Assembly (NCBI RefSeq): GCF_016901775.1
Contig: NZ_JACJKW010000002.1
Span: 62,001-126,000, forward strand
Direction: 5' to 3'
Origin: Intestinimonas butyriciproducens
GTDB taxonomy: Bacteria > Bacillota > Clostridia > Oscillospirales > Butyricicoccaceae
DNA length: 64,000 nucleotides
Part shown: positions 19,105 to 27,153 of the stretch, piece after piece
Position numbering within the stretch: the first letter of the stretch is position 1
Layout: every line of letters starts with the position of its first letter
Program-made: the position numbers and the translations under genes
Notes under the pieces: generated by a model
What the model was told of the DNA's origin: nothing
What the model saw: the letters and a program-made list of their open reading frames with translations, nothing else
Database searches by the model: none

Positions 19105-19200
19105 TCACATTGAAGCCTCTGGATCATGGGGCGGCAAAGTATGGAAAACATCTTCGTCGCCACAGATATTGCAGCGAATGGCGTTCCTGATTATTTTCAT
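19105..19200 (-). pseudogene. Truncated small zinc-binding protein (DUF7695-like N-terminus)
   Basis: An excellent site (AATAGGAGGAATATA) precedes ATG at 19200. The 31-codon product starts MKIIRNAIRCNICGDED, matching what I recall of the N-terminus of small (about 60-70 aa) DUF7695 proteins, which begin MKxIRNAIxCNxCGD. After residue 16 the resemblance ends and a stop soon follows, so this is probably a truncated copy. Such genes often travel with conjugative elements, matching the debris that follows. Confidence 0.4.
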
Positions 19201-19228
19201 TATATTCCTCCTATTGGCAGACTTCTAG

Positions 19229-19857
19229 GGAGTTTCCGTTGATTATCTGCTGTGCCGGACAGAGAACAGGGAGCAGATCAACACGCCATTGACGGAACTG
19301 CATTTGAATGATGAGATGGTCGCACTTCTGAAAAGCGGTCGGATTAACAACCGTCTGCTCTGTGAGCTTGCCACATATAAAGATTTTATCAAGTTTCTTG
19401 CAGACATTGAGATTTATGTAGACGGGATTGCCACCATGCAGATTCAGAACCTCAACGCCCTTGTCGATACCGTCCGGCATGAAATCATTGAACGGTATCG
19501 CCCCGGCGAAGATGACCCACATTTGAAAGTGTTGCAAGCCGCCCATATCAGCGATGATGAATATTTCAGTCAGATGGTACGGGATGACCTCAACCTCATT
19601 ATCCGGGATATTCGAGAAGCCCATAAAAGGACAGCGAGAGTGAACCCCAGACCACTGTTGCCGATGAACTGAAAGAAAATCTGGAAGCGGTCGAAAATTT
19701 CAAGGGTAGCCGGGATGAAAAGCTGGTCGTCCTTTACTGCAAACAGCTCGGCATCAACTATAAAAATCTGTCAGATGAAGAATTCCGCTGGCTCATTCGG
19801 ATTCTCAAAAAATCAAAGAAAATGGGAACACCTATCAGCCAGAGGAAAAAACGGTAA
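19229..19857 (+). pseudogene. Frameshifted conjugative-element protein remnant
   Basis: The reading frame starts without a start codon (VDYLLCRTENREQINTPLTE) and continues as LHLNDEMVALLKSGRINNRL to about 19632. There the coherent frame switches: the first ends in ...HKRTARVNPRPLLPMN and stop, whereas the other continues ESEPQTTVADELKENLEAVE ... KKSKKMGTPISQRKKR to 19857. One indel would restore a single protein. It resembles C-terminal parts of unassigned proteins in Tn1549-like integrative elements, from memory only. It is N-terminally truncated and frameshifted, hence a relic. A hairpin follows at 19862-19914. Confidence 0.55.
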
Positions 19858-19861
19858 AGAA

Positions 19862-19914
19862 AAACCGCTGTTGCATGGTTTGTTGGCTCCCATGTAGCAG
19901 CGGTTTGTGCTGTG
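19862..19914. terminator. Hairpin terminator-like structure
   Basis: AACCGCTGTTGCATGG pairs with CCATGTAGCAGCGGTT (one bulge) around a 21-nt loop. On the minus strand it is followed by TTTT. It lies between the broken conjugative gene and the convergent kinase gene. Confidence 0.5.
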
Positions 19915-19937
19915 GTTATTCAGTTGAAATTTGAATA

Positions 19938-20432
19938 TTACATAATATCCGCTTTCTGCAAAATTACTTTTTCTCCTTCGCCGCATGGCTCCTGAAATGC
20001 GTGATAATGATGTTCCAATATTTCATCTGTTATCACAAACGGCGAATTGGCATGTAAGACCTGATTTCTTTTATATAGTCTTTTTTGCAAAAGCTCCTTA
20101 CTGGCTTTCATATAGACAAGTTCCGTTTCAGCGCCTGCTTTTTGGATCAGCTCTTTATAAAAATTCCGATTTTCCTTACTCCAGAAACTAAAATCAATCA
20201 CAACGTCTTTTCCCTGCTGAATCAGGGACAGCAGCTTTTTTTGAAGCGCAGCTTCCACCTGCTCTGACAATTTTTCATATTGTTCTTCCGGATAATCAAT
20301 TCCATTTCTTCCATAAAGTTTCCACATTTCTTCATCAATGGAAAGTCTGATATATCCTTCCTGTTCTTTTTTCTTGGCGTAAGTAGTCTTTCCAGAACCA
20401 CATACGCCGCACATCATAATAACCTTGCTCAT
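19938..20432 (-). CDS. P-loop kinase-like AAA family ATP-binding protein, 164 aa
   Basis: The ATG at 20432 follows AAAAAGGGGTTTT. The Walker A motif GVCGSGKTT (residues 9-17) is followed by a DEEMWKLYG segment and KDVVIDFSFW, which corresponds to the Walker B/substrate region of small kinases of the AAA_33/zeta type. The family phosphorylates small molecules, nucleosides or sugars, including some resistance determinants. Nothing here fixes the substrate. It is the last gene of a leftward XRE / peptide deformylase / kinase cassette (43-nt gap) in AT-rich DNA flanked by broken mobile-element genes. It could also be a zeta-type toxin, but no epsilon-like antitoxin is present. Confidence 0.8.
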   Translation of the reverse strand: MSKVIMMCGVCGSGKTTYAKKKEQEGYIRLSIDEEMWKLYGRNGIDYPEEQYEKLSEQVEAALQKKLLSLIQQGKDVVIDFSFWSKENRNFYKELIQKAGAETELVYMKASKELLQKRLYKRNQVLHANSPFVITDEILEHHYHAFQEPCGEGEKVILQKADIM

Positions 20433-20475
20433 AAAACCCCTTTTTCTTTTCCGAAACGGCATCTATCAATTTGTA

Positions 20476-20934
20476 CTACAAAGCAGAAAGTTCTTCAATC
20501 GCTTTATCTAAAAAAATCATACCGTCCAGATGTTCCAGCTCATGGCAGAAGCATTTTGCCATTTCATCTTCTCCGTCAACTATAATTTCCTCTCCATATT
20601 CATTGAGTGCCTGAATCGTGACCTTTTGCGGACGGATCGTTTTTACAAAACGGTTCGGGAAACTAAGGCATCCCTCAACACATTCCTGCACACCGCTTTG
20701 GCTTATCATTTGCGGATTTACAAGTTTTAATCGTGTGTCGTTAAAATCAATGACAACCAACCGTTTCAAAACACCAACCTGATTTGCTGCCAGTGCAGCT
20801 CCATTTTCTGTTTCATGTAATGTATCAAGCATATCATCTAAGAGCTGCCTGATTTTATCATCAACTTTTAGGACGGCTTTACATTTTTTTCTCAATATAG
20901 GGTCGCTGTCATAGCGAAGAAATCTTTTTGCCAC
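20476..20934 (-). CDS. def: Peptide deformylase (accessory copy)
   Basis: This 152-residue protein carries all three deformylase motifs: motif I GAALAANQ (45-52), motif II EGCLS with metal-ligand Cys89, and motif III HELEH (131-135) with two His ligands and catalytic Glu. It removes formyl groups from nascent proteins. The GTG start at 20934 lies inside the 3' end of the upstream XRE gene (26-nt overlap), with CAGGAGGTAAAAA as ribosome binding site. The low GC content and position between element remnants suggest an acquired extra copy; such duplicates can lower sensitivity to deformylase inhibitors, but this is inference. Whether the genome has another def gene cannot be seen here. Confidence 0.92.
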   Translation of the reverse strand: MAKRFLRYDSDPILRKKCKAVLKVDDKIRQLLDDMLDTLHETENGAALAANQVGVLKRLVVIDFNDTRLKLVNPQMISQSGVQECVEGCLSFPNRFVKTIRPQKVTIQALNEYGEEIIVDGEDEMAKCFCHELEHLDGMIFLDKAIEELSAL

Positions 20935-21172
20935 TTTTTACCTCCTGCCTGCTACTGTCAGCTCTTGATTTTCTAGGACTTACATCAAATAAAAACACAT
21001 CCTCAATGGCACACTCAAACACTTTAGAAATATCATATGCAAGCCAGATAGATGGTTCGAATTTTTCTGTTTCTATGGCATTTATCGCCTGCCTTGAAGC
21101 TCCAACCAGTTCTCCTAATTGCTCTTGCGTCAGCCCTCGCTGTTCCCGCAATTCTTTTATTCTGTTTTTCAT
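20909..21172 (-). CDS. XRE-family HTH regulator, 87 aa
   Basis: A single HTH_3 domain (IKELREQRGLTQEQLGELVG then ASRQAINAIETEKFEPSIWL) is followed by AYDISKVFECAIEDVFLFD, the usual pattern of short Cro/CI regulators, plus a basic tail. CTTTTGGAGGAACT precedes the ATG. It is the first gene of the regulator/deformylase/kinase cassette and overlaps the deformylase by 26 nt, so translation is probably coupled and it likely autoregulates the unit. Confidence 0.92.
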   Translation of the reverse strand: MKNRIKELREQRGLTQEQLGELVGASRQAINAIETEKFEPSIWLAYDISKVFECAIEDVFLFDVSPRKSRADSSRQEVKSGKKISSL

Positions 21173-21274
21173 AGTTCCTCCAAAAGTAAGGTTAATATTA
21201 CAATAATTATATATGTTTTTCTTGTAATGTCAACCTTACATCCGTTTTCTGCTACACAAATATCTATAAAAACA

Positions 21275-21306
21275 GGAAACGATACCATGTTTCAGATATC
21301 GTTTCC
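21275..21306. terminator. Hairpin at the junction before the truncated SLH gene
   Basis: GGAAACGATA and TATCGTTTCC form a perfect 10-bp stem around a 12-nt loop; the minus strand continues CTGTTTTTATAG, resembling a leftward terminator, although no leftward gene ends here. It may mark a junction scar. Confidence 0.45.
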
Positions 21307-21332
21307 CTATATCATACCCTTATGGCTGTGTC

Positions 21333-22733
21333 ATGGATGAAATTGTTTTCTGGTATCTGAACGGTGCACGGGGAAGCGGCACCGTCACAGTGCCTTCCAC
21401 AGCCCAGGCAGGGGAGTGGAAACTGACGGTTTTGTGCAACCGCTCGCCAGATACCCGTGCCACTGTTTCCCTGATCCTGGAAGCCGGGGAAGAGGAGGAG
21501 TCTCTGACGCCGGTGGTGACTCTGAAGGATTGTGAGCAAACCTATACGGCAATGCCGCTGAGCGCACCAGAAGCCAAAGTGACCCGGCCTGACGGTACGG
21601 CCCTGGAGCTGGATGTCACTTATGTCTATTATCAGGATGCTGACTGCCGCATGGAGCTTTCCAGTGCGCCAACAGCGGTGGGCACCTATTATGTCAAAGG
21701 TTTCACGGAGGCCAGCGACGGTCTGACGGCGGCGGAGAGCGCCCCCGCCCGAATAAAGATTTTGCCGGCAGTGCCGGTGATTCACCTGGCGGATCAAACC
21801 GTTTCCTATACAGGAAAGCCAGTGATTGTGGATAAGGCTCAAGTCACCTTGGTGGGCAGTGATGTCTATGAGGGATCTGTCGTTTACCGGTATTATCAGG
21901 ATGCTGGATGCCGCACAGAACTCTCCGGCGTACCTGAAGAACCTGGTATCTATTATGTCAAGGCTTTTGTGGAAGCCCACGGCAATTACGCTGCTGCCGA
22001 AAGTGATCCGGCACGGCTGGAAGTGATGGCAGCGGAGGAAGAAGAGAAGCCCGGAGAGTCGGGCGGTGAACCGGAACAGCCTGACAGCGGCGGTCAGACT
22101 CCATCTGCCGGCGGCATAGTATCGGAAACCGTCGGCCAGATGGCTTCCCGGCCGGAAGAGACACCAGGGGAAGCGATGAGCGACCTTCCATTTGCAGATG
22201 TTCCGGCCGATGCATGGTATTATGAAGCCATTGCCTATATCTGCGGCAAGGGCATGATGAACGGTGTCGCCGAAACAAGGTTTGCACCTCAGGCGGAACT
22301 GACCCGTGGCATGATCGTAACTATTCTTTATCGCCTGGAGACCGATCCTACCTATAGCGCCGCCTTGTTCCCGGATGTGCCCGTCGATGCTTATTATACC
22401 AACGCCACGGCCTGGGCCAGCGGCAACGGCATTGTTACCGGCTATGACGACGGCACCTTCCGACCGGAGGATTCCATCACCCGAGAGCAGTTGGCGACGA
22501 TTCTGTACCGCAATGCTGTTTACAAGGGATATGATGTAACCGAGTCCGGGGACCTGAGCGGCTACACCGATGCCGATTGTATCAGCGCTTACGCAAAGGA
22601 TGCTATGGCCTGGGCCAACAGCGAAGGCCTTATCACCGGTGTGACGGACACCACGCTGAATCCCAAGGGCACGGCAACCCGTGCTCAGGTAGCCACCGTT
22701 CTGATGCGCTTCTGTGAGAATGCAGCCAAATAA
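21333..22733 (+). CDS. SLH-domain surface protein, apparently N-terminally truncated, 466 aa
   Basis: The first ATG has no ribosome binding site and the protein starts inside a beta domain (FWYLNGARGSGTVTVPSTAQ) without a signal peptide; the frame is open upstream only to about 21270. Two tandem modules of about 90 residues follow, marked by YVYYQDADCRMELSSAPTAV and YRYYQDAGCRTELSGVPEEP. An acidic, Gly/Pro-rich linker (about 230-285) leads to three SLH repeats (FADVPADAWYYEAI, FPDVPVDAYYTNAT, YTDADCISAYAKDA). The SLH block is closely similar to that of the 1272-residue protein at 30136. The gene looks like the 3' part of a longer surface-protein gene cut by insertion or deletion. It is probably not secreted in this form. 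Confidence 0.75.
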   Translation: MDEIVFWYLNGARGSGTVTVPSTAQAGEWKLTVLCNRSPDTRATVSLILEAGEEEESLTPVVTLKDCEQTYTAMPLSAPEAKVTRPDGTALELDVTYVYYQDADCRMELSSAPTAVGTYYVKGFTEASDGLTAAESAPARIKILPAVPVIHLADQTVSYTGKPVIVDKAQVTLVGSDVYEGSVVYRYYQDAGCRTELSGVPEEPGIYYVKAFVEAHGNYAAAESDPARLEVMAAEEEEKPGESGGEPEQPDSGGQTPSAGGIVSETVGQMASRPEETPGEAMSDLPFADVPADAWYYEAIAYICGKGMMNGVAETRFAPQAELTRGMIVTILYRLETDPTYSAALFPDVPVDAYYTNATAWASGNGIVTGYDDGTFRPEDSITREQLATILYRNAVYKGYDVTESGDLSGYTDADCISAYAKDAMAWANSEGLITGVTDTTLNPKGTATRAQVATVLMRFCENAAK

Positions 22734-22746
22734 TTTTCAATAAACT

Positions 22747-22789
22747 AAAACATCGGCGCCTTTTGCGACTGCAAAGGCGCCGATGTTTT
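22747..22789 (+). terminator. Strong rho-independent terminator
   Basis: AAAACATCGGCGCCTTT and AAAGGCGCCGATGTTTT form a perfect 17-bp stem around a 9-nt loop. The sequence up to 22927 shows no gene. Confidence 0.9.
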
Positions 22790-22927
22790 ATCATGCTGTT
22801 GCCGCTTCAGAACAACGGCAACCCGCAGGCCATAAGAAACAGATACAGGAGTATATTCTTCACTGTATTGATATTGTTGGAGAGTCAGCCGGATATATCC
22901 CTGTAAAAAGTACGCACTTTCATAGAT

Positions 22928-25054
22928 TTAATGGGGGATTTTACTGTTTTGCAAATTAGTGTGCGGTGAAAGATCTGATTTGTGTGTCAGTCTGCTCATG
23001 CTCCGCAGGCTAACGCCAAGAGTAGATGTATTATGCAGTGTGGCGGAGATGGCGGGGGTAAGGATCCCGGCCATGCCCAGAGCGATCAGGGCTCCGTTAA
23101 AGCCAATGACAAAGCGGTAATTGGAATGGATGCGGTCCATGAGCGCCATGGCGATCCGACGCAGCTCCACCAGTTCCCAAAGGCTGTCGGCAGCAATGGT
23201 GATGTCCGCAATTTCCCGGGCGATAGCGGCGCCATCGCTGATGGCGATGCCGGCATCCGCTTCAGACAAGGCCGGGGAGTCGTTGATGCCATCGCCTACC
23301 ATCAGGACGGTATGCCCCTCTTGACGGAGCCGGGCCACATAGTCGGCCTTGTCTGCGGGAAGCACCTCTGAACGGAAATCGTCCACCTCCACCTGGGCGG
23401 CAATGGCTGCAGCGGTCCGATGGCTGTCTCCAGTGAGCATGACTGTGTTGGAAACTCCCAGCCCACGGAGTGTGGCGAGCACTTCTTTTGCCTCCTCACG
23501 CAGCGGGTCGGAAATACAGATCACGGCCGCCAGCTGTCCACCGACTGCCAGATACAGGTGGGAATATTCCGGCGAGAGTGCATCAAAGCGTTCCTGATCG
23601 CCTTCCGGAACCTGGCAGTGCTCATCCTCAAATACAAAGTGGAAGCTTCCGATGAGCACCCGCTCCCCATTGACAGTGCTGGCAATGCCGTGGGCGACCA
23701 GGTATTCTACTTTGGAGTGATATTCCTCATGGGTCAGGCCGCGGCGTCTGGCCTCTTCCACCACGGCATTGGCCATGGAGTGGGGAAAATGCTCTTCCAG
23801 ACAGGCGGCCAGTCGCAGCATCTCCTGCTCCTCCTTGCCGCCGAAGGGGATCACCTGCGCCACTCGGGGACAAGCATGGGTCAGAGTACCGGTCTTGTCA
23901 AATACGATGGTGTCGGCGGCAGCTACCGCCTCCAGGAACTTACCGCCCTTAACCGTGATATGGGAACGGCCTGCCTCGCGCATAGCGGACAGGACAGCCA
24001 AGGGCATGGCCAGTTTCAGTGCACAGGAGAAGTCCACCATCAGCACCGAAAGGGCTCTGGTGACATTGCGGGTGAGAGCAAAGCCCAGCAGGCTTCCTGC
24101 AAAGGTATAGGGAACCAGTTTGTCGGCCAGATGAGCAGCCTTGCTTTCGGCCGCCGATTTCATCTGCTCCGATTGTTCGATCATGTGGACGATCTGGTCA
24201 TAGCGGCTCTGGCCGGAGGCTTGTTTGACCTCCAGAAGGCATTCACCTTCCTCCACCACGGTTCCGGCATACACTGCGCCGCCGGGACGCTTGGGGATGG
24301 GAATGGATTCCCCGGTGAGGGAGGCCTGATTGACGGTGACTTCACCTTCCAGTACCAGACCATCCACAGGGATGATACCGCCAGCGCGCACAACCACGGC
24401 ATCTCCCGGTTGAATCTGGGACACAGGAACCAGTACTTCACCCTGGGAAGTGCGCAGCCAGACCCGATCTACATTTAGCGACATACACTGAGCCAGATCG
24501 GCCACAGATTTTTTTCGGGTCCATTCCTCCAACAGCTCGCCCACTTCCAGCAGGAACATCACCATCCCGGCGGTTCCGAAATCCTTCCGGCAAGCGGAGA
24601 TGGAGATGGACAGGGCGTCCAGCAGCTCTACCTTGATGCGGCGATGCAGCAGGCAGTGCAACCCCCGCCACACAAAAGGAATCATATGCCAAAGGACACG
24701 GGCAATCCGAAGGGGGGATGGGAGAAAGAGTGTGCAGGCGGCTTTGCAGAGAACCTTCCCTACCAGTCTCTCTTCAAATTCTCGGTTGAGTGCTCGGCTG
24801 TTGTATGCAGGCAATGCAGTGGTCTGCTCTGCCTCCTGCCAGGAAAAGTGCCGGATTTCATCCAATACGGCTTGGCGTGTGCCATCATAATGGAGAATGA
24901 CACAGCAGGTGCGTTCATGAACAGTGACCTTCCGGATCCAGGGCTTTCTCTGGAGCCACGCTTCCAAAAGATCGGCCTGAGCAAGACTCATTTGCTTTTG
25001 ACGAAGCCTGAGCCGGATGCGGCCGCGGCTTTCATGTACAATCGTTGCGTTCAT
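22928..25054 (-). CDS. P1B-type metal ATPase with SCALK membrane motif (FezB-like)
   Basis: This 708-residue ATPase has a degenerate heavy-metal-associated N-terminus (about 1-75, VHESRGRIRLRLRQKQ, no CxxC), membrane segments, the actuator motif TGES (about 247-250), phosphorylation motif DKTGTLT (Asp about 386), a PHSMA form of the HP motif and GDGINDSPAL. The metal-gate helix reads SCALKLAMP (about 343-351) in place of CPx, and lacks the copper/zinc signatures CPC and CPCK. This motif resembles what is described for the P1B-6 group, which includes ferrosome FezB. With DtxR-type, feo and DUF6110-like neighbours the likely cargo is iron, by inference. The start at 25054 has a CAAAGGAGGAGCTT site. 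Downstream neighbour of the 90-residue membrane protein (53-nt gap). Confidence 0.88.
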   Translation of the reverse strand: MNATIVHESRGRIRLRLRQKQMSLAQADLLEAWLQRKPWIRKVTVHERTCCVILHYDGTRQAVLDEIRHFSWQEAEQTTALPAYNSRALNREFEERLVGKVLCKAACTLFLPSPLRIARVLWHMIPFVWRGLHCLLHRRIKVELLDALSISISACRKDFGTAGMVMFLLEVGELLEEWTRKKSVADLAQCMSLNVDRVWLRTSQGEVLVPVSQIQPGDAVVVRAGGIIPVDGLVLEGEVTVNQASLTGESIPIPKRPGGAVYAGTVVEEGECLLEVKQASGQSRYDQIVHMIEQSEQMKSAAESKAAHLADKLVPYTFAGSLLGFALTRNVTRALSVLMVDFSCALKLAMPLAVLSAMREAGRSHITVKGGKFLEAVAAADTIVFDKTGTLTHACPRVAQVIPFGGKEEQEMLRLAACLEEHFPHSMANAVVEEARRRGLTHEEYHSKVEYLVAHGIASTVNGERVLIGSFHFVFEDEHCQVPEGDQERFDALSPEYSHLYLAVGGQLAAVICISDPLREEAKEVLATLRGLGVSNTVMLTGDSHRTAAAIAAQVEVDDFRSEVLPADKADYVARLRQEGHTVLMVGDGINDSPALSEADAGIAISDGAAIAREIADITIAADSLWELVELRRIAMALMDRIHSNYRFVIGFNGALIALGMAGILTPAISATLHNTSTLGVSLRSMSRLTHKSDLSPHTNLQNSKIPH

Positions 25055-25107
25055 AAGCTCCTCCTTTGAGAAAAAAAAGGAGCCGCAAGCGGCTCCCTCT
25101 GCGGATA

Positions 25108-25380
25108 TCAGATTTCTTCGCAGTCCAGAATGGAAGCGGCATCTTCCTCTGCTTCCTTGGCCGCGCGGGATTCATTCAAATCCTTGGCGGAGGCCAGTAC
25201 ATCTGCGGCATTTTCCTGAACCGTAGTTACAGCTTCCATGACCGAGTCCTTCATACGCAGACCAGCGGCCGCAACATGGACATACGCCTTCTTTGCATCT
25301 TTTCCGGACAGTAATTTGATGCCGAAGGAGCCAAATAAGGCACCGCCCATAAAGCAGGCCAGTTTTGTGTAGACATTCAT
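25108..25380 (-). CDS. Small membrane protein, DUF6110-like (FezA candidate), 90 aa
   Basis: MNVYTKLACFMGGALFGSFG has a glycine-rich N-terminal transmembrane helix (residues about 7-25), then GKDAKKAYVHVAAAGLRMKD and a predicted amphipathic helix ending in an acidic tail. From memory this matches DUF6110 proteins, small clostridial proteins encoded next to P-type ATPases. In ferrosome clusters a small membrane protein accompanies the P1B-6 ATPase; equating the two is inference. The start follows GGGAAAGGAAGTATCACA. It sits between a 26-residue membrane peptide gene and the ATPase, and all three are probably transcribed from the promoter at 25524-25552. Confidence 0.8.
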   Translation of the reverse strand: MNVYTKLACFMGGALFGSFGIKLLSGKDAKKAYVHVAAAGLRMKDSVMEAVTTVQENAADVLASAKDLNESRAAKEAEEDAASILDCEEI

Positions 25381-25398
25381 TGTGATACTTCCTTTCCC

Positions 25399-25479
25399 TT
25401 ATTTCTTTCTGTAGCCTGTGACCATGACCATGACCATGCAAATCACTGCACCCCAGGCCCAGAAACGATGCTGTTTCAT
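25399..25479 (-). CDS. 26-residue membrane micropeptide at head of the metal ATPase operon
   Basis: An ATG at 25479 is preceded by AAAAGGAGTGATTGCA, an ideal ribosome binding site. It encodes MKQHRFWAWGAVICMVMVMV followed by TGYRKK and stop. The peptide is one hydrophobic helix (about residues 7-21) with basic residues at both ends. The stop lies 18 nt before the start of the 90-residue membrane protein. A good promoter (25524-25552) lies 45 nt upstream and nothing else explains the interval, so this is probably a real gene missed by length cut-offs. Function unknown; a regulatory or scaffolding partner of the ATPase is plausible. Confidence 0.65.
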   Translation of the reverse strand: MKQHRFWAWGAVICMVMVMVTGYRKK

Positions 25480-25523
25480 TGCAATCACTCCTTTTGATTC
25501 GGGACACAGTTGCGTATTTTATA

Positions 25524-25552
25524 ATTATAGCGATGCTGTTTTTTGCTGTCAT
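25524..25552 (-). promoter_or_regulatory. Promoter of the metal ATPase operon
   Basis: On the minus strand ATGACA (25552-25547) and TATAAT (25529-25524) are separated by 17 nt, 45 nt upstream of the micropeptide start. Confidence 0.65.
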
Positions 25553-25566
25553 TATTCAAATGGACA

Positions 25567-26478
25567 CTATATTCCGGTTTTCGACATTTTTTTGAATTGT
25601 CCGGGGGTTGTCCCATAATATTTCTTAAACACGACACTGAACTGGCTCATCCCCTCATAGCCAACATCCTGAGCGATCTTGTATAAAGGCTGGTTTGTAC
25701 AGAGTATCAACTCGCCGGCTTTTCGCATGCGTAAATCGATCAGACAGCGATGAACAGATATGCCATATATGCGTCGGAACTCAGTTTTCAGGTGGGTGGG
25801 GGAGACGGAAAGCATGCGGCTTAAATCTGCAATTGTAATCTTTTCGGCCAAATGTGTTTCCAGGTATGAGCGTGCATATAAAATGGTTTGAGGGCTTTGA
25901 AGATTCTCAGGCCCTGTTGTCAAATCTTTCATGCGAAAACATCTTGAAGAAAGAAGGTAAAGCAATTCCAGGGCTTTGAAAACGCAGTATCGGCAGAATA
26001 TATCATCCGGCAAATATCCCCGCAGATCAAATACTGCCTGACTCCAACAGCGATTGCAAAGAGCAATAGAACCATGCTGCAGTGCGAAATTTGATTTCAG
26101 GCGGCATAGATCGATCCTTAGCCCTGAGTCTGGAAGGAGAGAAGGGGGATTTTTTTGAAAGGCCGGAAGGTCAACCGCCACCAGGATCCCATGCAGATCC
26201 TCGCTGATTTTCAAGGAGAGCAGCTCTGATGCATCCGAGAGGATAAGAATATGATGCTTTTCAATTTTCTGTGATTCCCCGGATGACAACAGGGCAGTGA
26301 TTTGGCCGCCCAGACAAAAGAGAACCTCGAAGGAACCGGAAGACTCGTTTTTCTGAAGTGTCAATGCTCTCTTTTTTGATAATTCCGTCAATTGAAACTG
26401 ACAGGCACATACACCGGGCATGATATTGATCCATTGGGTGTATGGGGGAGGATTGCTCCGCAGATATTCAATAAACAT
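25567..26478 (-). CDS. AraC-family transcriptional regulator, 303 aa
   Basis: The C-terminal about 100 residues contain two helix-turn-helix motifs of the AraC/XylS type (ITIADLSRMLSVSPTHLKTE and LYKIAQDVGYEGMSQFSVVF, then KKYYGTTPGQF). The N-terminal 190 residues look like a ligand or sensing domain with several cysteines (RCWSQAVF, DDIFCRYCVF). ATG at 26478 is chosen because AGGTG lies 7 nt upstream; a GTG three codons earlier overlaps that site. Clostridial AraC regulators of this form often sit next to metal-uptake genes. It lies between a DtxR-type regulator and the ATPase operon, all leftward, and is a good candidate local activator. Confidence 0.87.
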   Translation of the reverse strand: MFIEYLRSNPPPYTQWINIMPGVCACQFQLTELSKKRALTLQKNESSGSFEVLFCLGGQITALLSSGESQKIEKHHILILSDASELLSLKISEDLHGILVAVDLPAFQKNPPSLLPDSGLRIDLCRLKSNFALQHGSIALCNRCWSQAVFDLRGYLPDDIFCRYCVFKALELLYLLSSRCFRMKDLTTGPENLQSPQTILYARSYLETHLAEKITIADLSRMLSVSPTHLKTEFRRIYGISVHRCLIDLRMRKAGELILCTNQPLYKIAQDVGYEGMSQFSVVFKKYYGTTPGQFKKMSKTGI

Positions 26479-26523
26479 ATCTAACACCTGTTTTTTATGC
26501 AGATATATACCGATGTGTATCGC

Positions 26524-26880
26524 TCATTGTGTCAGGGACTTTAGCGCCAGAAAACTTTCCTCACCCAGTACATGTTCCATCCTGCATGCGTCCCTGGAAG
26601 CGATTGTTTCATCCACTCCAAGGCGTACTAAAAGATCGCACAGGACCCGATGCCGTTCTTCTACTGTTTTGGCAATATTCAGTCCGCTTTCCGTCAAATG
26701 AATGCCGTTTGTGTCATCTGTATAAACAAGACCGGCCTCTGACAGCGCCTTGATGGAAATGGAAACTGTGGGGCGGGAAACAGATAAGCATTCGGCCAGC
26801 TGGCAGCGGCGGACTTCTCCGTTGCGTGAGAGCGTATAGATCGTCTTTACATAATCTTCTGTGGTCCGTTTTGATTTCAT
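26524..26880 (-). CDS. DtxR/MntR-family metal-dependent regulator, 118 aa
   Basis: The N-terminal winged helix (TTEDYVKTIYTLSRNGEVRR then CQLAECLSVSRPTVSISIKA) and helical dimerisation region (HLTESGLNIAKTVEERHRVL ... DACRMEHVLGEESF) are diagnostic. The metal-site residues are a mix: the position of DtxR Met10 is Asp as in MntR (TTEDY), whereas Cys, Glu and His in CRMEHV match DtxR Cys102/Glu105/His106. There is no SH3-like third domain. The ATG at 26880 is preceded by AAGGATGG. It is the only candidate in view for binding the DtxR-box-like palindromes upstream of feoA. Iron versus manganese specificity cannot be settled from sequence. Confidence 0.88.
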   Translation of the reverse strand: MKSKRTTEDYVKTIYTLSRNGEVRRCQLAECLSVSRPTVSISIKALSEAGLVYTDDTNGIHLTESGLNIAKTVEERHRVLCDLLVRLGVDETIASRDACRMEHVLGEESFLALKSLTQ

Positions 26881-27106
26881 AGAGCAATTACCATCCTTCT
26901 TTTTGCATTTGATGGGGAAACGGAAATAGAGCACAAAAGGTCGGCCAATGGGGATAAGTGCTCCGAATTGGGGTTGGCGATTCCGCACTTTTGATACGGA
27001 AATCGCATATCAGATGGTTATCGGCGGGGATGTCCGCTTTCCGAGTTCACAGATTCTCATAGGTTGGTTTAAATGCAGACAATAACAGCTGTTCAATATT
27101 GAAAAA

Positions 27107-27141
27107 GGATCGCGGCTTTCCCAAGGGAAAAGCCGCGATCC
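27107..27141 (-). terminator. Terminator of the feo operon
   Basis: GGATCGCGGCTTT and AAAGCCGCGATCC form a 13-bp stem; on the minus strand TTTTTC follows. It separates feo transcription from the DtxR/AraC/ATPase genes. 26881-27106 holds no gene. Confidence 0.85.
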
Positions 27142-27153
27142 AAGACATGGATT

